The notes below the pieces were generated by a model. It was not told where the DNA came from. It saw only the letters and a program-made list of their open reading frames with translations, and ran no database searches. A stretch of DNA of 64,000 bases from assembly GCA_037178975.1 (NCBI GenBank), contig JASJZH010000003.1, positions 4,278,001 through 4,342,000 of the forward strand. The letters run 5' to 3'. Every line of letters starts with the position of its first letter. Within the stretch, counting starts at the first letter, position 1. The translations under genes were made by a program, and so were the position numbers. Positions 1 through 12,079 of the stretch are shown here, in pieces. This DNA comes from Oscheius tipulae (Eukaryota; Nematoda; Chromadorea; Rhabditida; Rhabditidae).

Positions 1-3000
1 ACCCGAGTATTGGGCCTGCAACTTTGCCTCTATTGCCTTCATGTGTGTTTCCTCGAGCTCTTCATCGCTTTCTCCACAGTGGAAAAGCGTTAGAAGGACT
101 GGGAGGATCACCAGGCCGTGAAGAGCACCTAAACAAGTTGGTTTTGTCATTGAACAATAAAATACCCAGAGTTATGACCAGAACTATCGTCTTCAAAAAG
201 CTGCGGAAGACGTACGATTCGGCCGAAGCAAGAAAGGAGACCCCTGAATACTTTGTTTCGAAGAGAGCTAGAAAAGCCTCACCCAATATTGTAGAGGCAG
301 CACTCATCAAAATAGGTGCTCCAACAGCATATAAGGCATTCCTCATTCGTTCATCGGCTGCGATTCCTTCGCCCTACAGTAATGTTTTATAACGTGTTTA
401 AAGTTTTAAACCTTTGCGAAATTGTAAGCCAAGTGAGCGGCAAAGTCAACGCAAAATCCAATGGACATGACTATAGTGACCATACTGATAAAATCGAGAC
501 GAACACTCCAAAAGGTCATAAATCCGAGTATTCCAATGTTGATAGAGACGATAGAGAAAGAAACCCAAAGACTGGCGATAGGTTCTGGAATGAGCATCAA
601 AGAGACACCGATGACGGCGATTCCAGCATAAGCGATGGACGAGAGAGTACCGGGAAGGACGGCGTTGTACTGTTCGGCAAACTGAAGATTCTCTAATGAG
701 AGACAGCAAAAAGATTACCTGGAAGAAGTCCGCATAGACTCCAGTCGGAAGCTGACTAGTCTCGGCCAGTCGTCTGAACAGATACATCGCTCGACTCTGG
801 TTTCCACTTCCAACATGACGAAGTTGGACTGGCACTCTGGAGGCGCTGATAACCGAAGATATCGTAAAAGAGTACCTGGAAGCGTCTAGGAAGGTTCCGG
901 TGACATCGAAGACGACGTCCCGATTGTATCTATCAAACTGTGGCTGGGACAGAAAGACATTTTTCAAGATATAGACAAAGTTCTCCGGAGTGATCAACAT
1001 GCCAGCCTTCTTCACGAAACTCAAAAAGGTTCGGAGCCAAGAGTCGGCACTGCCAGTGAATTCCGTGTGTTCGTAGAGCTCTATCTCTTGTTCCAGCACA
1101 ACCCAAAGACGCTTGGCTCCGATTTCCGTGCCGGACAAGTTGTACATCCAGACATGCAAGTAGCTACCGTAGTCTAAATTGCAATATAGAGTCAAATAGA
1201 AAAAGAATTGTACCTGAAAAGTACTTTTCAGCAATTCTCAAAGTTCGCTTTCCGTACGAGTTGTCCGGTAGAAGGTCATTTGGCTCGAGACCAAGTTGAA
1301 CCTTTGTACAGCCCCACATGGCTATTCCCAGATAGACACAGAAAAAGAATAGAATAATGATTCGAGCCAGTGGATGGAGTAGAAAGTCAGAGTAGGTGGT
1401 TCGGAAGAACTGAGCCAGAATGTGGTTCTTCTCGAACGACTTATCCACGTTTTGAGTTGGAGACCAGACTTCTGAAAAGATTGGGGGTCTTGTTTATTGA
1501 AACAACCCACCTTGTTTCTTGTTCAGCTTTCTGAAGGTCACGCAGTGTCTGTTGTCCATCTCTCTGCGGTTCGTGTAAACCATGATCCCGGCGAAGAAAG
1601 TTAGTTGGTAGATATAAGTGAAGACGACAGCAACTACGGCATAGGCACAGAACATTTGGACAGAAGGGAAAGGAGTCGCACATCCGACTGCGAAACTGAT
1701 CAGATCAGTGAGAGAGGTGACAGTAATAGAGACAGCAGCATCTGCGAAAGTCTCTTCCATTCTGGTCTCCAGCGAAGCGACAGAAGATGTGGATCTCCAT
1801 GCCGAAAGAAGAATGAACACGTTGTCGACTCCGACGGCTGCAACGTGTTGACTTTCATACTGTTTTGGTCACCTTGTTTGCTGTTCCGATTGGACATGGT
1901 CCAGTTGGAACGCCGACAGAGACGATGCAAATAAACAACTCACAGAAAACTATGAACGGCATCGAATAGGCAACACTCGTCATTCCATAGCCGAGAAAAA
2001 GAAGAAGTCCGACTGCTGAAGCTATCGCCATCGCCGCCGAGACAACTCCACCGATAGCTAGCCTAAAGACATTTTTGTTTGCTAAAATAATGATTTACCA
2101 TGGTCTTGATCGTCTCCACGAAGCCACGCAACACATTGCTATTGTAAAGACAGCTACGGCTCCAAAGCAAGGTCCAAGCATGCTGTAACTCATTGTTTCA
2201 TTACATTCAAAAGTTCTTACTTGATCAGTTGATTCCGATCTCTCGCACTTTCAGCTGCCAATGTCTCATAAGTCCACCAACTAGCTCTAATGAAGGGTGA
2301 CTCGTAGTCTAAGAGGGTCTCTGCCAGTTTCAGTTCCCATTTCTCGGCCAAAGTATCTTCTCCTCTCGATGAATGTCTCAAGGCATAAGGCAGCATCATC
2401 GCCTTGGCTCCACTGATTCTCCTCTCCTCATCGAGAGTCACTCCTCCCAGAAGATGCGCCATTCCGCCCGAGTCGAAACGGACAGCATCGGAGATCTGTC
2501 CGAGAGTCATTTCATCGACAGATCGGTTAAGGATTGATTCATCAGCGATGAGAAGAAGTTTGAACATTTCGACGAGCGGATTGGAGACACAGATCTCATC
2601 CGGTCTGAAAGGTTCCAATTCAGAAGTCTATTCTAGTGCAAAGACTGTTGCGAAGCGATTATCCGTTCGCGAAAATCCCTCGTTGCGAGAGACTGTCACC
2701 GCGTGTAATTCTGTTTACCTAGGCCCTTTTTGACCGTTCGACGGCGGAGGGAAGACTCAGATTTCACGTCAAGAGTGGCTTTTTCGCCTTGACAGCTGTC
2801 AAAACCTTTCACTATAACTTACGTTGTGATATTGGGCGAGAAGAGACTGTGGATGGCTTGGCTGAAATCCTCGGGAATGGGAAATTTGACACAAATGGAC
2901 GGATATTTCAGTTTTCTAGTACTGCCTTCTTCTTCCACAGACAGTGTTTGAACTATTGTCCAGAGTTGCATAGCTGCTTTCATTACCAAAGGATTCAAGA

Positions 3001-3588
3001 TGTCCGCTTCCTCGTCATGGTGTGTCACGATTATGTAGCCTGCTCTTCGGATGTCGTACCTGAAAAGATATTTTAGTCCACTCGAATTCACTTGATTTTT
3101 CATGGCCAGCATATGCAAATGTCGGGCGGAACAAAAGCAGCTAAGGATTGTTTGCCTCTTCATTCTCGAGACGGCTCAAAAGATAAACCTGACCTCCGAG
3201 TGGCATAGAATGGATCCGAATCATTGATGTGAAAGAGGTCGTCTAGTTGAGCCAGTTCAAGACGCGCCTGCGCATCAGTAGGGGTATAGAGTTCCAATTC
3301 GTCTTTCATGAATGCCTATAATTCATTTTCATTCCCTCCGATTACAGGCAGACGCTCTGTGTGCTAGGCTGTCCCAATAAGGCAATTTGTTCGCAATAGA
3401 ATGCGTGTCCTCTTTTCTTCCAAAAAAAAAAATGTCGTACTCACATTGGCGTGATTCAGAAGTCCAGCTGAAAGGCCAAGAGTAACAATGACGGGAACGA
3501 TGATGAAGGGAAGTGGACAACGGACCACGAACCCACTGTAGGCCCCGAATACATGGGCGAAACGTCGCTCCACACAGTCGATCCGCAT
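1..3588 (-). CDS. Patched-related (PTR/PTCHD3-type) membrane protein, 3' end beyond the window
   Basis: Multi-pass protein of the Patched-related family, which is expanded in nematodes; its members carry a sterol-sensing domain and an RND-like fold and act in cuticle, moulting and sterol or lipid handling. The N-terminus (MRIDCVERRFAHVFGAYSGF) is followed by a first membrane helix rich in V/I/P, then a large extracellular domain (about 2220-3300). The sterol-sensing helices lie at about 1490-2080 (DNVFILLSAW, then a long A/V-rich stretch). The second RND half ends in the family signature MSIGFCVDFAAHLAYNF (about 400-490) and ALHGLVILPVLLTLF (about 80-133). About a dozen introns of 35-50 nt are present; the last, about 134-172, restores the frame. 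The reading frame is still open at base 1, so the C-terminus is missing. The start is the first Met of the most upstream recognisable exon; a further 5' exon is possible because an acceptor-like site precedes it. Membership is seen; the specific role is inferred from the family. Confidence 0.9.
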
Positions 3589-3612
3589 GGGATCGGTGGA
3601 GTTGAAGACCCT

Positions 3613-5957
3613 GAACACATGATTTGTTGAATAAGAATAGGTAGAGTATGTAAGACGAGTACAAAGGTAGAAGAAAAGGCCGACAAAAAGGGTACAAGTG
3701 GTTGTTTTGAAAACTGAGAAACAGCTGGATGAGATCTGCGGCGGGCTCTTGAGTTCGTGACAAGTCTGCTCACCGGTCAGCTTCCCTCCGAGTAAGTTAC
3801 ATAGATCATGAGTGACCAATGAAGGAAAGGAAACAACTCGCTCACAATCAGTAGGACAAATCAGAGTTAAAAGAAGAAAGTCTCGAGAGCGTGAAGAGGT
3901 GAGAAGTGGCGTGTGGAAGGAAGAACGATCTCTTTCATTGTGTGTGCCCCCGGGGGTGACGGATATCTTTCGGCTGTTGAGAGCCGTTTGATATTGGAGT
4001 GTGCGCGGAGTGAAGAGCCGCCGAGTCCTGGGCAGATACAAACAAAACGACAGCGGTCACGCGTCTCTGACTTCGAAAAAAGAGACGGGTCACTTCTTTC
4101 GATTATTGTTTCAGGACGACTCCCGATTTGGTTCCAACGGATTAACAGACCCAGCACCTGGGAGAGACTCATTGTAGTCGCGAAAAATTTAGTCGCCAGT
4201 CGAGACAGGAAGCGAACTAGAGATAGGTAAACATAGATGACATCTGTGGCGCAATTGAGAATCGGTTGAACTCTAGTGACGAGGAAAGAATGACCACTTT
4301 CGTGTGGTTCCTTTTCGTAAGCGGTAGACAGAGTAGATTTTTGAAAATAACAATTTAACTTCTTAGGGCATCGAGAAGGAAAAAAAGAGTTTATTTCTAG
4401 AGCATCTGAGAAAGTTGAGGAGCTCTGTAATCCTACCTTTACAATCGGCATTTGATGTCTGTTACGCAAGTCAAGTGTCTATGGACATCAAGTGTTACCC
4501 TAGATTAGAGTTGACAACATAAGTCAGAAAAGAGTCAAACAGTTCGAGTTGCTCTGGGTTGCTCCGCCAGGAGCGTTAGCGTCTGGTATCTTCACAACAG
4601 GAGAACAAATTGGAACGATAGTAGGACAGACAGTCAGACTTCAAAATGGCCTTCCGTCCAAGTAATTTCATGCTAGATGTCATAGAAGAATTTCACAAAA
4701 AGAGAAGAAGGAAAGAGCAAGAAACGTGTGAAAGGAACATTTGTTGACGCGCGAGTTCAAAAAGTAGTCCCGTTTGAATTGGAGATGACAGTATCGCAAG
4801 AGGTGTAAGTCGATCCTCTCTCTGCTGCGTGTTGTGCAAGTGTGGTTGCGATATGAGGAAGAGTCCTCCTTTGTGGTCAACGTGGCTGTTGACCAATGGT
4901 ATTACTCTGAGACCAGTCGAAGGGGAGAGACTGAAACATCGGCACTATTGTCTATCATAAGGCAGATGGAACTCTCTAGTTTGAACGAATTCGAGTCGAT
5001 GGGACCACATTTGGGAGTAAACACGAGGTATTTCACGCATTGGACCGTTTGACCTCAATGGGTCCAGAAGAGACGGACAAACACAGGGACTATGACTCTC
5101 CGACACCATCCAGCTGAGAATGAAAGGTTTGAGGATTCATTGAGGCTTGTTTGAACCTATTTTGGATACACTAATATAAAGACTGTATTCAGGCATAGAG
5201 TATATCCAGAGGGAAACAGGAGAACGGGGAAAGTGGTTCGGTTATTCGAGCCAATGTGTTCTTGTTCTAAACAGGCGAGAGCAAGCTGCGCCAAGTTTTT
5301 TGTTCAGGAAGAACTGGAACATGGCGCCCAAATTGTTGTCTCCTGTTCGGTCCTTCTAAACATTGGACTTCCCTCCCTAATTGACACCGCTATGGAAAGA
5401 AGGGACCATTGGTTCTGCTTTAAAATTGGTCTCAATCTGAATCATAGATTCATAGATTCTGAAGATGATATGAGACAAATGAGAGAGCACGATAGATAAT
5501 TATCTGGTCTGCCGACCCAGTAGAGGGAACCAGTCGAATTGACCTCAAAATGAACTCGGCTGCTAAAAAAAAGATAATAAGTGTGAAGGCGGAGTGACCA
5601 CAGCCTCTTGGTCGGACAGAGGCGTCGACAGACTCTTCATGTTTACCCATTTCCAGCAGCCTTGGCTGTGAAAGGGCCAAAAACAGCTCGAGAAAGGACT
5701 CTGGAAGTTGCGCCAAAAAGACACACTGAGTCTTTTTCGGAAGAAAGAAATTCCATGGGGCAACTCGCTGTTAATCAGCTGTTTGACATGTGTTAAGTGG
5801 CGCTAATCTCTTGCTAGCCGCCAGCTTGACCGGCCGGGAAGGAAGACTGGCTGGCACACTTTATGAAAGCATAGTCTTAACGAGATTAGATTCATGGTAC
5901 AAATTCCTTCGAAGATTATTGCTTCTTGAATACAACCCAATTGGCAGGATCAGTAGT
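3613..5957. other. Intergenic region between the Patched-related and borealin-like genes
   Basis: No exon set with conserved protein similarity was found. Several open frames of 60-200 codons exist on both strands, but they lack recognisable motifs, and many begin at non-ATG codons. The Patched-related promoter probably lies in the left part. The only structured sequence noticed is the foldback-type repeat near 4457-4590. Confidence 0.5.
4457..4590. repeat. Short foldback (MITE-like) element, internally deleted copy
   Basis: This segment matches 8380-8545. Shared blocks are gtctgttac near the left end, an arm (4486-4516) ending ttagagttgaca, then agaaaagagtcaaacagttc and a terminal palindrome of the form GCTCC-gcca-GGAGC (4561-4574). 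Relative to the second copy the first inverted arm and loop are mostly missing. It looks like a small non-coding foldback element; no coding capacity is visible. Confidence 0.6.
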
Positions 5958-6603
5958 CTAGTCCATCTCCGAGAGTTCCTCCATGGCTATGCTAACAGTG
6001 CGAGTTCCCGGAGTCGAAAGGACCTCGGTCAGTTGGGCTACTGCTGTGAAGTTCTTAAAGTATTCTTGTCAAATTCTAAATAAGCTCTACATACCCTGAC
6101 AAAACTTTTTGGCTGCTGATCCAAGGTGATAGGGGTTCCATTCGCGGAGAAGACGAGCTCGTTCAGTCGTGCATGGCGGAAGGCTGTCTTCTTTGGTCGA
6201 ATCACACTGGGCACTTCCATATCTTTCTCCTCGTCCTGTTCTTTCTTGATCTCTTTGTCTAAACTGCTTTTGGCATTCTCTCTGCCGCGCATAGTTACGA
6301 CATAGTCGAGCAGAGTCATAGTGCTCAGTTCCTGTGGAAAAGGGTCAGATGTAAAACAAATCAAAGATTACCGGATTCTCTTTGAAAAAGCTAGTCAAAT
6401 CCCTTTTGTACGCAGCTCTTAGTACCTCACGAACCGCTTTACGATTCTTAGAAATCAATTGGTCTTCACGACTACCGACTAAAATATTCAATCTTTTTCC
6501 TGGAAAATGAAAACTCACTTTGCGCTTCCATATCGTCCAGCAGTCCAACTGTCTCTTCTCCGATTTTCTGCTTTTTTATTGTTTTTGGTTTACCTCCTGC
6601 CAT
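5958..6603 (-). CDS. Borealin-like chromosomal passenger complex subunit
   Basis: About 190 residues in five exons, starting MAGGKPKTIKKQKIGEE at 6603. The order of features follows borealin (CDCA8; CSC-1 in C. elegans). A basic N-terminus leads to a helical segment (REDQLISKNRKAVREVL) and a hydrophobic block STMTLLDYVVTMRG, comparable to the MNWLDYF region of vertebrate borealin. A charged linker follows, then a C-terminal domain with VFSANGTPITLD (compare the NGSPL region) and a final VAQLTEVL...EELSEMD helix. Borealin joins survivin, INCENP and Aurora B at centromeres and the spindle midzone. The last splice junction is least certain: I used a GTAGAG donor because only it keeps the frame into the conserved tail. 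The gene is head-to-head with the citron-like gene. Similarity is weak in sequence but consistent in architecture; another small nuclear coiled-coil protein remains possible. Confidence 0.55.
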
Positions 6604-7020
6604 GTTCTGAAAAGACGAGCGTAAAAATGACTATGAAAGAGTGAGACAGGACGAGGCTAAGAACAAGGTGAGAGACGATCGACCACTGCCCGATTCAAAG
6701 CGGCCAGTTTCCCGCCGACGCCGCCCAGCTGTTCCAAATGGCCGAAACATAAAAGGCTCGCAATTCTCACATCATATCTTCTTCCGTTAATGTGATTTGA
6801 GACAAATGTTAAGGATAAGATCATTTAGAACTTTTTTGTACTGTACAAAGCGCGGAATCAATCGATAAAGGTTTGAAACAAAGGGACGCTAGCATCTAGT
6901 CGGGTCAGGTCAGCCTATGGAGGTGGTTGACCAAGCTCACTTTCAATATTTATATCCCCAACCGCTCTTTTTCCTCTATCAGAAGCGCTGCTCTTTCATT
7001 CGTTTCGCTTTGCAGGTAGC
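6604..7020. promoter_or_regulatory. Shared divergent promoter region, borealin-like / citron-like
   Basis: These 417 bp separate the start codons of two divergently transcribed genes, so both promoters and 5' UTRs must lie here. Short open frames inside have no motif support. No individual transcription factor site is claimed. Confidence 0.5.
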
Positions 7021-10000
7021 ATGGACTCCAACTATCAGACGCCACTCCGAACCCCTCGATCCCGACGAAGGGCAGTCTCTCCCCAATCCGTCTATCATTC
7101 CCCCTACCAGGTAAGAAAATCCACTTTGCCAAACCGAACTTCCTTCAGGTTTTAGAACTGACACCTCAAATGGACAGCGCCGACGACGTCAGGAAACGGC
7201 TAGTGGAGCAGGACGGTATTATCCAAGAACTCCGAGGAACTGTCGAGGTTTGACCACTGGCTTTTAAGCAAAAACTCATCTTCAGGGCTTACAAAAAGAT
7301 ATGTCAGAGAAGCTGAACGACAGTTTCTTCGTCGAGACATCCCAGAAGATCAGTTTGTCCGAGAGTCGCGTCCACAGGAGAGACGTCGAGATGCTGAGGA
7401 ACAAAATAGACGAACAGAAGGAACAGGTCCGATCGATCAGGAAGGAAAAGGACGAGGAGAAGAAGAAATGGCTGGTTCAGGTAAAAAGGATGCATTTGCC
7501 AGGAAAACATCAACTTTTCAGGCAATGGAACTGAAAAATGCAGAGGAAAAAATTGTATGTTTGGAGCAGGAACTGGAGTATGATGAGAATAAAATACGTG
7601 AACTGGAGATTAAAATTGCGGAGCAATTTGGAGACATCAGTACTCTACGGAATGAACTTTCGGAGGTGAACAGGAAGAAGGAAAGTGCCGAGGAACGACT
7701 CAAAAATGAGAAGGTCAAAGTGGCCGAGCTAAAAGTCAAAATGGAAAAGTTGAAAACATCTCTGGAGGAGAGTAGGAAAAGAGAGCTGGAACTCAATGTC
7801 CAGTTGGACAGCCAGAAAGAGGTAGGTAGACACTCTTCAAGTTTATTAAAGAAAAAAAATCGATTTGATCGGTCAGATGCGTTGCTTACAACTCTAATTT
7901 TAGGCAAGAAGGAGCGCGGAACAAGCTCTCGACCAGTTCCGGAACACGGAAAAGAACCAGGTTCTGAGTGAAATTCAGCAGATTACCACTCAGCTAATTA
8001 CAATACCTCAAGTCAAGATTCCTGATGTAAGTTCTGGTATACGAATCCAATGAAAATCGATTTTAGATGCCAGCAATCGAACAATTGGGTGCTTTGAAGA
8101 ACACAATCGAGTTCAAGAACAAAGAAATCGCAGAGCTGAAGGAACGCGAACAGGACTTGCAACAGGTGTTATCTCTTATCATTTGAATTTGGCGGGCGCA
8201 AAAACATTCAAATTTTCAGCATCTCGAGGAAGAGAAGAAGAAGCTCTCGTCTGCGGAGAAGGAGATTCGTTCCTTGAAACAGGATCTGCTGGATTCGGAG
8301 GACACGAAGATCTCCACAACTCTACTCTTGGAGGCTGATAAGGTCAGTTATTCTACCTTTAAAATTGCTAAGAAGCGTCCATCTGTTACACATGTCAACT
8401 CTAATCTGGGATAACACCTGACAACGTTTGTAGCCTTTTCTGTCAAGTATTATCCTACATAAGAGTTTACAAGATGAGTAAGAAAAGAGTCAAACAGTTC
8501 AAATGAGCACTAGGTCGCTCCATCAGGAGCGTAAGCGACAGGTCGTAAATAAGTCTTTTTTTCAGTTGAAAGAACAGAAAGCAGAGATCCGCTGTGAACT
8601 GATTAAACAACAAAAGGAGAACAAGAAACTTATGGAGAAGATAGAACAGGTTGGTATTTCTAGTCCAGCAGTAGGCACACACATTTCAGATGGATATTAG
8701 TACCGCGGTCAAGGAAGAACTTTCTCTGAAAACAACGGAGGTACAGACTCTCCAGATCGATAAGACTCTTCTCAATGAAAAGATCACCGCCCTCTCTGGA
8801 CAGATCTCCGATCTCGAAGAGAAACTCCGAAAGAAACAGGAAGAGTACGAAGAGGCTGTCGACGACAAAGAGGAGAAGAATCAGCTGAAAAAGATACGGG
8901 ACAATCTTCAAGACTCGAATACCGAGCTCCGGAAGCTCGTTATCAACCTGGATGAACAGTGTGAAAAGTACAGGGTAAGAGCTCTGGGAGAGATTGTATA
9001 CCAACAAGTTTAGGAGAAGAGAAATCGTGCTGAAAGTAACTTGAAGCGAATTCAGGAAGAATTGAGAGACAAGCTTCGAGAGAAAGAAATAGAGAACGAA
9101 GGAGTCCGTGCCTCAGAGGCCGAAGTCTCTCAGCTGAAGGCAGAAAAAGAGAGACTTGAGAACAAGATCATTTATCTGAAGGAAGAACTCCAGGAATGTC
9201 ATAGTGACTATCGAGAGGAACTGGCCAGAATGGCGAGGGAGATCAGTGAGTCGAAGAGGAAGGCCAGAGACGCCAGTGAGCAGGGAGACCACTCTATTGT
9301 GAGTTCACACTCGACATTGGTTTGATATACTTTAATTTAGCTCATTTCTGATCTGAAGAAGCAGCTGACCCAGAAGGAGACTGACGCCAAGGGCAATAAG
9401 AGACGGATTGATGAGCTTATACAGGACAACGAAAAGCTCCAGGCTCAGGTATGCAGCAAAAATGAGAGGATAGAAAAGTATTTCAGGTGACAAAAGTCCT
9501 CGAGAACCAGAGGGCGATCACCGAAGAGAATGTCAATCTCCGAAAGGCCTTGGCCGAAGCCATCTACAAGGGCGAAAAACATAAACAGGATCTGGAGGAG
9601 CAGAAGGAAATCTGCAAAGATTTCGCTGAGAAAGTCGGCGAATATGAGGAGAAGATGGGCAAGATGGCTGACGAATTGAATGATTTGGAAGATGCTGTTG
9701 ATGAGAAGGACGGACTGATCTCGTATCTCCAGTCTCAGATCAACGTCAAGCAGATGCCCAAAGTTGGTCGACGTAGTACACTTCTCAAGACCATCAGCGA
9801 TGTCAGTCTCTCATCGGTGAGTCCTTGTCTTGACAGATCTGATACTTGTCTCTAGAGCACTGCTGAACCGGTCGAAGGTGCTGACATGGAAGAGGTCATG
9901 GAGCTCGAAAACCAACTCAGCAAACTGAGAAAGGAAAGAGACGAGAAGAAACAAAGTGAGTGACGTGTTTTTGTCTTACAGATTGAAATTTCCAGTGTTA

Positions 10001-11973
10001 CACCAACGTCGCAACACTCCACCGACTATCGAGCCATTCAAGGCTCCATTGGCTCCGATCAGAGAGATCCAAAACGTTCATGGTAATCAACAAGCTGTGT
10101 CCAAGATGAAAGGAACGATGAGGCACGACATTCCTCACAAGTAAGTGAACCGTTTTAGTTCTAACAAATGATTTCATTTTCAGATGGAAGGACCTTCGCA
10201 ACATCGGAATCTTCAGTCTGAAATGCGCCGTCTGCTTTGTTGGAATCCCCTCTTTCTACAAGGCCCGTCGCTGTAGTCATTGTGGCGTGATGGTCCATCT
10301 CCAATGCTCTCGACGAGTCGTCAATACCTGTGGCCTTCCGGATGAATGTGCTAACTTCTACCTCGAATCTCACAGCGCTCCAGTTGGAAGAATGAACGGC
10401 TGGATCCGAATCTTCCGCGACGACACTGATTCTCGTTCCTGGGATTCTTGTTGGGGTCTGATGGACGACAAATCTATCAGTTTCTACGACAAAGAGAGTG
10501 TCGAAGGAGATCTCTCGAAGCCCTTTTTGAAAGTGGATTTGTACAACGAGAACTTCCTGGTCAGAGCGGGATCGGCAGCTCCCTCGAATGCTGACGCCTG
10601 TACTCAAGCAGCCAGCATCATTCAGCTCAAATTGAACAAGATGTCGATCTACATCCTGGCCCCCTCTCTCCAATCAGCTAAGCGCTGGACCGAGGCCCTT
10701 CAGGCTGCTCAAACGAGAAGAATGATGCTGACTCGGAAACCCAGTTCGTTCTCAGAACAGAGTTGTATCTTGACCCTGAACGCCCCAAACAATCTGACTG
10801 TTCATACGACCGCAATGATCGAAGACTGTCTTTTGATTGGAGCAAAGGCCGGCCTCTTCTTCACTCATGTCAGCTCGCCGAGGTTACCTATCAGAATTGG
10901 AGGAGTGGATTCAGTTCTCTGTGTAAGCTTTTGAAAGTAATGTAATCAATTTTCTGCTTTAGATGGAAGTCATGTCCGATATCAACACTGTTGCTCTGAT
11001 TACCGGTCAACAGAAACACTTATCCGTCATTCCGTTGTCGAATCTGAAGAATCAGCTTAGTTCCGCGCAACCATCTGTTCGACTGGATGTCATTTCCAAT
11101 CTCTCACATCTCCATCTTCTCGCCTATCACCAACAAGACGGACACAAATATCTCTTTGTTGCCGACGCGGTCAAACTCCATGTCCTGAAATACAACGGGA
11201 ACAGAGATGTCTTCGTTCTCTTCCACGTAAACCCACTAATAATTTCATTTCAAAAATATCTTCAGTCTATCGAAACCAGCGAGCCACCGATGTGTCTGCA
11301 GTCGACACCCAACGGGTTCTACTTCGGAGCAGATAGCTTCTATCGAATTGAGTTCAGTTCTACTCAACCTCGGGCCATTCCCTTGGCTCCTGCTCACGTG
11401 GCTGACTATCCTATCGCTATTCTGAACATCGGGGAAGACGACGAGCTGCTTCTCGCCTATCAGAGTAAGTCATGTAAGAACACTAGATAAACATCTGGTT
11501 TCAGACTACGGAATCTTTGTGAACTCCTGCGGAGACAGAACAAGAGAACAGGTAGTCGAATGGGAGCAGATGCCCATGGAATTTGTCTTCACTGCTCCGT
11601 TCCTCTATGTCATCCACTATGATTCCATCGAAATCATGCAAATCGCCGAGAACCTGGGCCAAAAGCCTTGCAAGTGAGTGCCTGAATTTATGCTGACCAA
11701 AACATTTTGCAGGACAATTTTGGAAGAGAGAGAAGTCTTCGCCTGTCAGAATGCCCACATTGTTGGCTGCCGACCGAATGGAGACATTTTCGTCTCAATT
11801 TCTAACAAACAGTCGACAGAGGTTAGCACTTTTCTTTCGACTATAACCTCTCTCATTTGCAGCTGCACAAGTTCAATGCAACCTCTCAGAAAAGAACCAT
11901 GAAACGACGAGGAATCTCTCTTTCTCACTTTGCTTCAGCCTCGGCGAAACAGTCCAAGATGTCTTCTTCCTAA
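7021..11973 (+). CDS. Citron-like Rho effector lacking the kinase domain
   Basis: Roughly 1,300 residues. The start MDSNYQTPLRTPRSRRRAVS gives a short basic, Ser/Pro-rich leader rather than a kinase. A very long coiled coil (about 7150-9950) follows, built of E/K/L heptads. Next comes a C1 zinc finger with H-x-IPHKW, KCAVCFVG, CSHCGVMVHLQC and CGLP (about 10110-10350). A PH domain (NGWIRIFRDD to SAKRWTEALQ, about 10390-10710) precedes a citron-homology (CNH) beta-propeller (about 10760-11800). In the CNH the block SIETSEPPMCL and NYGIFVNSCGDRTR match vertebrate citron closely. The C-terminus is basic and ends KMSSS. Citron acts at the cleavage furrow and midbody with RhoA, myosin and anillin. 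A kinase-less form resembles the neuronal Citron-N isoform and nematode citron homologues. One 233-nt intron (8343-8575) is enlarged by a foldback repeat; most others are about 40 nt. Confidence 0.9.
8380..8545. repeat. Foldback (MITE-like) element inside a citron-like intron
   Basis: Two arms, 8393-8423 (starts tgtcaactctaatctggg) and 8441-8471 (tgtcaagtattatcctacat), are imperfect inverted repeats around a loop of about 17 nt. Downstream is agaaaagagtcaaacagttc and a terminal hairpin, GTCGCTC/AGCGAC with nested CGCTCC/GGAGCG (8514-8539). A second copy is at 4457-4590. No open frame of note. It sits wholly within the intron between exons ending GAGGCTGATAAG and starting TTGAAAGAACAG. Confidence 0.7.
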
Positions 11974-12079
11974 TGATCCTCAAGTCAATTTAGCTTGTTA
12001 TTCGAAGCTTGTCAAACTGATGAATAAACCATATTTGAAAAATCTTTTGACAAATATATCCCGTGTTTAAAGATTATCA

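Noticed and set aside
3364-4469. Long minus-strand open frames upstream of the Patched-related start
   Set aside because: Only the part around 3456-3612 is a real exon. The remainder lacks motifs, is low in conserved composition, and runs through likely promoter sequence.
4834-5499. Plus-strand open frames of 70-90 codons
   Set aside because: No similarity to any family, no supporting splice structure, and non-ATG starts in part.
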